Below are positions 1-4,427 of a stretch of DNA of 6,396 nucleotides, one piece after another. The stretch comes from an uncultured Lachnospiraceae bacterium (GTDB lineage Bacteria > Bacillota > Clostridia > Lachnospirales > Lachnospiraceae): contig CAMPAX010000134.1 of NCBI GenBank assembly GCA_946633495.1, positions 1 to 6,396 on the forward strand, read 5' to 3'. Both the position numbers and the translations under genes were made by a program. Each line of letters begins with the position of its first letter. Position 1 is the stretch's first letter. The notes below the pieces were generated by a model, which was not told where the DNA came from, made no database searches, and saw nothing but the letters and a program-made list of their open reading frames with translations.

Positions 1-1711
1 TGTGGATTTTCAGAACATGACAGTTCTCCGGCTGTTCCGACAGCAGATTTCCGTTCTTTCCAAGATAAACGCTGCGGCTGGTTACGATCTTCTCCCGCTC
101 TGCATCGATGGGCGGATTCGTCACCTGAGCAAAAAGCTGCTTGAAATAATAGAATAAGGGCTGATATTCCTTCGACAGCGCCGCGATGGGCGTATCCACA
201 CCCATGGCTCCGATCTGCTCGATGCCACGTTCCGCCATGCTTCGGACCCCGTCATGGTAATCCTCATAGGTATAACCGAAAGCCCGCTGCAGACGGGTCC
301 GATCCTCTCTCGTGTAGGAGGGCACCTTTGCATTCGGGATCTTGATATCATGCAGTTCCAGCAGATTTGCATCCAGCCATTCACCGTAAGGAGTGCTTCT
401 TGCATACTTCTCCTTGATCTCCTCGTCGGTGAAGATCCGGCCTTCCTTCGTGTCTACCAGCAGCATCTTGCCGGGATGCAGACGCTCCTTCTTCAAAATG
501 TGTCTTTCATCCAGCGGCAGCACACCCACCTCAGAGGACAGGATCAGCCGTCCGTCATCCATAACCACATACCGGGAAGGACGAAGGCCGTTCCGGTCCA
601 GGATGGCACCCATCTGATCCCCATCAGAGAACAGGATGGATGCAGGGCCGTCCCAGGGCTCCATCATGGTTGCATAGTATTGATAAAAGTCTCTCTCTTC
701 CGATGTTAAAGTATCATTGTGCGCCCAGGGCTCCGGGATACAGATCATGGCTGCCAGAGGAAGATCCATGCCGCTCATCATCAGAAATTCCAGCGTATTA
801 TCCAGCATGGCGGAATCCGACCCACTGGAAGAGATCACCGGCAGAACCTTCGTCATGTCCTCGGAAGACATCTGCTTTGTGGACATGGTCTCTTCACGGG
901 CCAGCATCTTGTCCGCATTTCCCTTAATGGTATTGATCTCTCCGTTATGCACCATCAGGCGGTTCGGATGTGCCCGGTTCCAGCTGGGATTCGTATTCGT
1001 GGAGAACCGGCTGTGCACCATAGCGACAGCCGATGTATAGTCCCGGTCCTCCAGATCCGTAAAGAAGGTACGGAGCTGCCCCACCAGGAACATTCCTTTA
1101 TATACAATGGTCCTGCAGGACAGGGACGGAACGTAGGTATCCACATTGCTCTGCTCGAACTCACGGCGTACCACATACAGCCTGCGGTCGAAATCGAGAT
1201 CCGTCATCTCATCGGTCCGTCCGGTAAGAAATACCTGACAGATCACGGGCATGCAGTCTCTGGCCTTCTGCCCCAGCACCTCGGGAGCAGTGGTAACCTC
1301 CCGCCATGCAAGGACATGAAGCCCTTCCTTTACGGCGATGGTCTCGAACATTTTCTTCGCGCGGCGAACCGCCAGGTCACTTTGCGGCAGGAAGAACATA
1401 CCCACCCCGTACTGCCGCTCTCCCGGGAGCTGCACGCCCTGCTCCAGAAGCTTTTTCACGAAAAATGCATGAGGGATCTGTGTCAGGATCCCGACGCCGT
1501 CTCCCGTCTCACCCGTGGCATCCTTTCCTGCGCGATGCTCCAGACGCTCCACGATCTTTAACGCATCATCCACCAGCTGATGGCTCTTCTCACCTTTCAC
1601 ATGAATGATGGCTCCGATCCCGCAGTTATCATGCTCGAAAGCCGCATCGTATAAGCCTTCCTGTCTCAGCTTTTCCTTCACAGAATTTATCACCTTAGCG
1701 TCCTGCATCAT
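1..1711 (-). CDS. gltB: Glutamate synthase large subunit, N-terminal part (runs off left edge)
   Basis: Glutamate synthase takes the amide of glutamine and makes glutamate from 2-oxoglutarate in the cytoplasm; with glutamine synthetase it forms the main ammonia assimilation route. About 570 codons are present; family members are usually about 1500 residues, so the FMN-binding synthase and C-terminal beta-helix domains lie outside. Reading from 1711 leftward, a 29-residue propeptide precedes the class II amidotransferase nucleophile Cys30 (EHDNCGIGAIIH). Other family hallmarks follow: HRAGKDATGETGDGVG (~59-74), RFSTNTNPSW, HNGEINTIKGN, EPWDGPASILFSDGD and RNGLRPSRY. Sequence near the left edge (VTSRSVYLGKNGNLL) fits the central domain. 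The frame is intact. ATG at 1711 has AGGAGG six bases upstream; a second ATG at 1708 has nine-base spacing and is equally possible. Recognition is firm. Whether the electron donor is NADPH or ferredoxin cannot be told from this part. Confidence 0.96.
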   Translation of the reverse strand, partial: MMQDAKVINSVKEKLRQEGLYDAAFEHDNCGIGAIIHVKGEKSHQLVDDALKIVERLEHRAGKDATGETGDGVGILTQIPHAFFVKKLLEQGVQLPGERQYGVGMFFLPQSDLAVRRAKKMFETIAVKEGLHVLAWREVTTAPEVLGQKARDCMPVICQVFLTGRTDEMTDLDFDRRLYVVRREFEQSNVDTYVPSLSCRTIVYKGMFLVGQLRTFFTDLEDRDYTSAVAMVHSRFSTNTNPSWNRAHPNRLMVHNGEINTIKGNADKMLAREETMSTKQMSSEDMTKVLPVISSSGSDSAMLDNTLEFLMMSGMDLPLAAMICIPEPWAHNDTLTSEERDFYQYYATMMEPWDGPASILFSDGDQMGAILDRNGLRPSRYVVMDDGRLILSSEVGVLPLDERHILKKERLHPGKMLLVDTKEGRIFTDEEIKEKYARSTPYGEWLDANLLELHDIKIPNAKVPSYTREDRTRLQRAFGYTYEDYHDGVRSMAERGIEQIGAMGVDTPIAALSKEYQPLFYYFKQLFAQVTNPPIDAEREKIVTSRSVYLGKNGNLLSEQPENCHVLKIH

Positions 1712-1717
1712 GCCAAT

Positions 1718-1723
1718 CCTCCT
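1718..1723 (-). promoter_or_regulatory. Ribosome binding site of gltB
   Basis: On the minus strand AGGAGG lies 6 bases before ATG 1711 and 9 bases before the adjacent in-frame ATG 1708. It is a full match to the anti-Shine-Dalgarno and fixes the start to one of these two codons. Confidence 0.85.
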
Positions 1724-1757
1724 CGTATCCGAACTTTCACAGCCGTGGAATAAATAT

Positions 1758-1805
1758 CAAAAAAGCAAGGGCGTCCCAGGTAAACTACCCGAAACACCCT
1801 TGCTT
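1758..1805 (-). terminator. Intrinsic terminator inside the gltB leader (attenuator)
   Basis: Minus-strand RNA folds 1805-1794 (AAGCAAGGGTGT) against 1774-1763 (ACGCCCTTGCTT). The stem continues inward as UUCGGGUA/UACCUGGG with wobbles, closed by a GUU loop. That gives about 20 near-continuous pairs, followed at once by a run of six U (1764-1759). It lies between the gltB promoter and the gltB start codon, so it would stop transcription before the gene unless prevented. No gene upstream on this strand needs a terminator here, which points to attenuation control. The same hairpin read on the plus strand has no U-tract. Confidence 0.85.
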
Positions 1806-1807
1806 CG
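1790..1807 (-). promoter_or_regulatory. ANTAR-like hexaloop hairpin overlapping the terminator 5' arm
   Basis: Minus-strand RNA 1807-1790 (CGAAGCAAGGGTGTTTCG) forms a six-pair stem (C-G, G-C, A-U, A-U, G-U, C-G) closed by the hexaloop AAGGGU, with A at loop position 1 and G at position 4. It uses the same bases as the 5' arm of the leader terminator, so the two folds exclude each other. ANTAR-domain antiterminators are known to bind paired hairpins with A1/G4 hexaloops, the second overlapping a terminator, and nitrogen genes in Clostridia are among reported targets. The first hairpin of the pair is not canonical here: the nearest candidate, 1833-1818, has a four-pair stem (AGCC/GGCU) and an eight-base loop. 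ANTAR control is therefore an inference. Confidence 0.5.
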
Positions 1808-1856
1808 CACATATAAAAGCCCTGCTTGCGGCTGTAATTTCTCGTTATTTGAATGT

Positions 1857-1884
1857 AGTATATCACTTTCTTTTCAAAAGTCAA
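1857..1884 (-). promoter_or_regulatory. gltB: gltB promoter, sigma-A type with extended -10
   Basis: On the minus strand TTGACT (1884-1879) and TATACT (1862-1857) are separated by 16 bases, and TGA directly precedes the -10, giving an extended -10. Upstream (about 1886-1940) is very AT-rich with repeated A-tracts, like an UP element. Expected transcription start is near 1850, leaving a leader of about 140 bases containing the attenuator. Confidence 0.8.
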
Positions 1885-1943
1885 TATGGCTTTTTCTTAA
1901 TTTTTGCAACAATTATTCCATTTTTCTTATAATTCTTTTGCTG

Positions 1944-1968
1944 CCCGGGATATCCGTGGTATCCCGGG
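1944..1968. repeat. 9-7-9 inverted repeat between the divergent genes
   Basis: CCCGGGATA (1944-1952) and TATCCCGGG (1960-1968) form a perfect 9-base inverted repeat around a 7-base centre. It is a GC-rich block in an AT-rich control region. Neither strand has a U-tract after it, so it is not a typical terminator. It lies about 60 bases upstream of the gltB -35 and about 17 bases upstream of the proposed antiporter -35, a placement that suits an operator for one or both genes. Its binding protein is unknown. Confidence 0.55.
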
Positions 1969-1984
1969 AATTTAAGCAATAAGG

Positions 1985-2012
1985 TTCCAAAAAAACGGAA
2001 TTCTGCTATAAT
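1985..2012 (+). promoter_or_regulatory. Promoter of the antiporter-acetyltransferase gene
   Basis: TATAAT at 2007-2012 is a consensus -10 and is preceded by TGC, making an extended -10. The best -35 at 16-base spacing, TTCCAA (1985-1990), is poor, which extended -10 promoters tolerate. Expected start is near 2019. A second possible promoter upstream pairs TTGCAA (1904-1909) with TATAAT (1928-1933) at 18-base spacing; transcripts from it would begin just before the inverted repeat at 1944-1968. Confidence 0.65.
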
Positions 2013-2052
2013 TAAGAAGATTCAAGGTACATCCTGAAAGACTTACGGTAAA

Positions 2053-2057
2053 AGGAG
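2053..2057 (+). promoter_or_regulatory. Ribosome binding site of the antiporter gene
   Basis: AGGAG lies 8 bases before ATG 2066. It supports this start, which directly precedes the first hydrophobic segment of the protein. Confidence 0.8.
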
Positions 2058-2065
2058 CCACTGCC

Positions 2066-3898
2066 ATGCCAAAAAAACAGCCGAACATCAAAGCACTTTT
2101 TCCCATTGCGTTATTCCTGATCCTCTATCTCGGAAATGGGATCTACTTTCAATATATCAATCCAAAGGAAGGCGTCATGGGCTTCTATGTGGTATCGGTG
2201 GTCCTGGCATTTTCTATCGCGCTGATCGCGGCATTTCTGCAGAACCGATCCCTCAGTTTCGATGAAAAGGTACATATCTGCGCCCGAGGGATCGGCGATG
2301 ACAACATCGTGATCATGATGTTCATCTTTATCCTGGCCGGCGCTTTCAGCGGCATCGCAGGTGCGGCGGGCGGAGCCAACAGTACGGCAAATCTGTTGCT
2401 CAGCATCATTCCGGGACGGTTTGCGGTTCCCGGTCTCTTCCTGATCGCATGTCTTATCTCCATGTCCATGGGAACCAGCGTCGGTACCATTTCCGTGCTG
2501 GCCCCCATCGCAGTTGCGGTTGCACAGAACGGCAGTCTCAACACGACTCTCTGTGTCGGCGTTGTGGTGGGCGGCGCCATGTTCGGAGACAATCTGTCCT
2601 TCATCTCCGATACCACCATTGCAGCTACAAAGACACAGGGTGTGGAAATGAAAGACAAGTTCCGGACCAATATCCGTCTCGCGCTGCCGTCGGCCATCAT
2701 CACGCTGACTATCCTGATCGTCTATGCCCTGGCAACCAACGGAGCCACCGTAGGAACCTATGACTATAATATCTGGCAGGCACTTCCTTATTTCATCGTG
2801 CTGATCCTGTCGGTCCTGGGGATCAATGTCTTCCTGGTGCTTCTCACAGGGTGCGCACTCTTTGCTCTGGTGGGAGGACTGACCCAGTCCCTCACATATT
2901 CTTCGGCCCTGGCTTCCATGGGAACCGGGATTGCCGGCATGTTTGAAACCATGATCGTCACCATCCTGGTGGCGTCCATCGCAGCTTTGATGAAAGAGAA
3001 TGGCGGTTTTGAAGCGATCCTGAGGCTGATCCGAAAGAAAGCCGGATCGAAACGCGGGGGCATGTTCGGGATCGCATTTCTTACGATTTTCATGGATATC
3101 GCTACGGCAAATAACACGGTAGCCATCGTCATTTCCGCTCCCATCGCCAAGGATATCGGCCAGGAATACGGCGTGGAGCCAAGGAAGGTGGCGTCGCTTC
3201 TGGACACCTGTTCCTGTATCGCCCAGGGGATCATTCCATACGGCGCGCAGCTTCTGATAGCCGCAAATCTGGCGGGACTCGCCAGCTTCAGTCTGATCCC
3301 GTTCCTGATCTATCCTTTTGTTCTGCTCCTGTTTGTGACGATCTCCATCGTAAAGGAGAAGAATGTGAAGCGGAAGCTTTTCGATGTGATTCCATGCTTG
3401 GAAGGAGACCGCGTCACTTTGAAGCAGGTGACCGAAGCGGATGAAGAGGGGCTTCGGGAGTTGGTACGGAGCGATGCTGTATACCGGTATCTTCCCACCT
3501 TCCTTTATGAAAAGAAATATGAGGACGTTTCCTACGTGATCCGCCATCTTTACGATGAGTGTCTGAAAGAGTCCATGATCCTGGGAATATATGTAAATAA
3601 TGAGTTTGCCGGACTTGCGGAACTGTATGGTTACCGGGAGGAGATGCATAAGGTCAGTGTCGGATACCGTCTTCTTGAACGTTTCTGGAGACAAGGGATC
3701 GCCACTGAAGCCCTGTCCCTGCTTATAACATACCTTACCGGAGATGCAGGGATCGAGGTCATCGCGGCGAGCACCATGGAAGAGAATAAAGCCTCCGCTG
3801 CCGTTCTGGAGAAAAACGGCTTCTCCCTGGTATCTTCCACCTCCCTGGAGGATTGGGGCTATGAGGAACCGTTGGCAACATATAAATGGATCCGATGA
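2066..3898 (+). CDS. NhaC-family Na+/H+ antiporter-like protein fused to a GNAT acetyltransferase domain
   Basis: This 610-residue protein has two parts. Residues ~8-432 are a polytopic membrane region with about ten or more hydrophobic segments and NhaC-family signatures: SMGTSVGT (134-141), GAMFGDNLSFISDTT (170-184), MDIATANNTVAIV (343-355) and CSCIAQGIIPYGAQ (382-395). The family exchanges Na+ or organic substrates for protons or amino acids across the cytoplasmic membrane; the substrate here is unknown. After the last membrane segment (~408-429) and a lysine-rich KEKNVKRK stretch comes a RimJ/RimL-type GNAT domain (~443-610). It has LEGDRVTLKQVTEADEEGL at its start, the acetyl-CoA loop WRQGIATEAL (541-550) and the motif NKASAAVLEKNGF (574-586). 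GNAT domains move an acetyl group from acetyl-CoA to an amine. Usual lengths are ~430-480 for NhaC proteins and ~170-180 for the GNAT, so both parts look whole. The frame is continuous across the junction. By topology the GNAT should face the cytoplasm (inference). Confidence 0.9.
   Translation: MPKKQPNIKALFPIALFLILYLGNGIYFQYINPKEGVMGFYVVSVVLAFSIALIAAFLQNRSLSFDEKVHICARGIGDDNIVIMMFIFILAGAFSGIAGAAGGANSTANLLLSIIPGRFAVPGLFLIACLISMSMGTSVGTISVLAPIAVAVAQNGSLNTTLCVGVVVGGAMFGDNLSFISDTTIAATKTQGVEMKDKFRTNIRLALPSAIITLTILIVYALATNGATVGTYDYNIWQALPYFIVLILSVLGINVFLVLLTGCALFALVGGLTQSLTYSSALASMGTGIAGMFETMIVTILVASIAALMKENGGFEAILRLIRKKAGSKRGGMFGIAFLTIFMDIATANNTVAIVISAPIAKDIGQEYGVEPRKVASLLDTCSCIAQGIIPYGAQLLIAANLAGLASFSLIPFLIYPFVLLLFVTISIVKEKNVKRKLFDVIPCLEGDRVTLKQVTEADEEGLRELVRSDAVYRYLPTFLYEKKYEDVSYVIRHLYDECLKESMILGIYVNNEFAGLAELYGYREEMHKVSVGYRLLERFWRQGIATEALSLLITYLTGDAGIEVIAASTMEENKASAAVLEKNGFSLVSSTSLEDWGYEEPLATYKWIR
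3352..3367 (+). promoter_or_regulatory. Possible internal ribosome binding site and GTG start for the GNAT domain
   Basis: AAAGGAG (3352-3358) is followed after 6 bases by GTG at 3365-3367, in frame with the long gene (codon 434). This falls exactly between the last membrane segment and the acetyltransferase domain. Use of it would give a soluble 177-residue GNAT, the normal size of the free enzyme. The same bases also encode the KEK positive patch expected after a membrane segment, so chance is possible. Confidence 0.35.
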
Positions 3899-3987
3899 TC
3901 CGCCTCACATGAAACGCGAGGGGCGTCTGTCGTACTCAGGCGAAGGATACATTTCCTGTACTCCGTTAGTATTCACACAAAAAACAC
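3899..3987. other. Intergenic stretch without a recognised gene
   Basis: No supported coding region was found just after the antiporter gene. Two short imperfect hairpins can be drawn: CGTCTG/CAGGCG around 3925-3943, and GGATACA against TGTACTCC around 3945-3964. Neither has a U-tract, so neither is called a terminator. The clear terminator on this strand lies further on, at 4048-4123. Confidence 0.4.
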
Positions 3988-4016
3988 TTGTTTTTCTGAC
4001 CAACCTGATATATCAT
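3988..4016 (+). promoter_or_regulatory. Possible promoter upstream of the long hairpin
   Basis: TTGTTT (3988-3993) and TATCAT (4011-4016) are 17 bases apart. An overlapping choice is TATATC (4009-4014) preceded by TGA, an extended -10. Transcription would begin near 4022 and run into the hairpin ending at 4123. Both elements deviate from consensus, so the call is tentative. Confidence 0.35.
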
Positions 4017-4021
4017 ATTTA

Positions 4022-4123
4022 CACGCGTAGAACCGCGTCTTGTTCATAACCGATGGATTACTGAATGGCAAAGCAAAGGGAGTACTATACCCTTTTTGCC
4101 CTTCAGTAATCCATCGGTTTTTT
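4022..4123 (+). ncRNA. Possible small RNA, about 100 bases
   Basis: A transcript starting at the proposed promoter and ending in the U-tract at 4123 would be about 100 bases. It would hold a small 5' hairpin (ACGCG 4023-4027 with CGCGT 4034-4038, loop UAGAAC), a short single-stranded link, then the long terminator-like hairpin. No known RNA family is recognised. The simpler reading is that only the terminator is real and ends the antiporter transcript. Confidence 0.25.
4048..4123 (+). terminator. Long intrinsic terminator-like hairpin
   Basis: 4048-4065 (AACCGATGGATTACTGAA) is perfectly complementary to 4102-4119, giving 18 pairs. After one mismatch the stem continues as GGCAA/TTGCC and then AAAGGG/CCCTTT, with a bulged AGC and a nine-base loop: about 29 pairs in all. 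Six T (4118-4123) follow. On the plus strand this is a very strong terminator, probably for the antiporter gene about 150 bases upstream. The stem is far longer than termination needs, which leaves open a small RNA or a decayed palindromic repeat. The minus strand has no U-tract. Confidence 0.8.
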
Positions 4124-4136
4124 CTATGCCTGTCGC

Positions 4137-4155
4137 TGCTCTTTGACAACTGAAT
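4137..4155 (+). promoter_or_regulatory. boxA-like sequence
   Basis: TGCTCTTTGACAACTGAAT resembles the NusB/NusE-binding boxA of ribosomal RNA leaders and spacers: E. coli TGCTCTTTAACA, Gram-positive TTCTTTGAAAACT. It lies directly after a terminator and directly before a GC-rich structured non-coding stretch, where protection from Rho would make sense. It also contains TTGACA (4143-4148), but no -10 is seen 16-18 bases on. The similarity is by eye only. Confidence 0.35.
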
Positions 4156-4311
4156 CCACTTCGGGCCGTACGGACCCGCCGGCGAAGTTACGCCATGATC
4201 TTCCATGTGAAGGGAGCGAACCAGGGCGACCGGAGTGCGGGGGCGTTCTGCGCCTCGATACGCATGGCAGACTGTGGAGACCGAAACGCCTGTGAAGACT
4301 GGCGTTTCGGT
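4156..4311 (+). ncRNA. Candidate structured non-coding RNA, family not recognised
   Basis: This GC-rich stretch holds successive hairpins: ACTTCG/CGAAGT (4158-4163 with 4183-4188) enclosing the palindrome CCGTACGG; CTTC/GAAG around 4200-4212; GGGGCG/CGCCTC around 4239-4255, nested in an outer TGCG/CGCA helix (4235-4264); and a perfect 11-pair hairpin ACCGAAACGCC/GGCGTTTCGGT (4280-4290 with 4301-4311) with a ten-base loop. It sits between a boxA-like site and the leader of the AAA+ gene. It could be a free RNA, a cis leader of that gene, or part of a dispersed repeat. Both strands are open in one frame for over 50 codons, but no ribosome binding site supports coding. Confidence 0.4.
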
Positions 4312-4363
4312 ATAACACCATTTTATATTCGTCGACAGGCTATACAGAGATAACTGCACTGAT

Positions 4364-4406
4364 CTGAAAATCCTTTCAGGCAGGATCCAAATCAGACACT
4401 GCCTGA
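4364..4406 (+). promoter_or_regulatory. Two mutually exclusive hairpins in the leader of the AAA+ gene
   Basis: CTGAAA (4364-4369) pairs with TTTCAG (4374-4379) around a four-base loop. TCAGGCAG (4376-4383) pairs with CTGCCTGA (4399-4406) around a 15-base loop. The helices share 4376-4379, so only one can form at a time. The second ends nine bases before the ribosome binding site. No U-tract follows either. This could be a translational switch, but no known riboswitch is recognised. Confidence 0.3.
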
Positions 4407-4414
4407 TCACAATC

Positions 4415-4419
4415 GGAGG
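4415..4419 (+). promoter_or_regulatory. Ribosome binding site of the AAA+ gene
   Basis: GGAGG lies 8 bases before ATG 4428. It supports this codon over the in-frame ATG four codons later (4440). Confidence 0.8.
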
Positions 4420-4427
4420 TACAGCAT

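Noticed and set aside
719..1561. Long plus-strand open frame of 280 codons opposite gltB
   Set aside because: It is antisense to clear glutamate synthase coding sequence, has low-complexity His/Arg/Leu-rich content typical of a shadow frame, and matches no family.
1708..1812. Minus-strand 34-codon leader peptide overlapping the gltB start
   Set aside because: It begins at 1812 without a Shine-Dalgarno and shows no run of Glu or Gln regulatory codons, so peptide-based attenuation is not supported.
1758..1834. T-box riboswitch in the gltB leader
   Set aside because: The conserved AGGGTGGNACCGCG antiterminator element is absent; only a short AGGGTG is present, inside the terminator arm.
2111..3694. 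Minus-strand open frame of 527 codons opposite the antiporter gene
   Set aside because: Its composition (rich in Gly, Asp, His, Gln) is what the reverse of a membrane protein gene gives, it has no recognisable motif, and the plus-strand frame is clearly real.
4143..4171. Promoter using TTGACA at 4143-4148
   Set aside because: No -10-like sequence occurs 16-18 bases downstream, where the DNA is GC-rich (GCCGTACGG). A boxA-like reading fits the surrounding bases better.
4195..4353. Plus-strand small frame of 52 codons starting MIFHVKGANQ
   Set aside because: No ribosome binding site precedes it, it runs through the strongest RNA hairpins, and the opposite strand is equally open. A structured non-coding segment explains it better.
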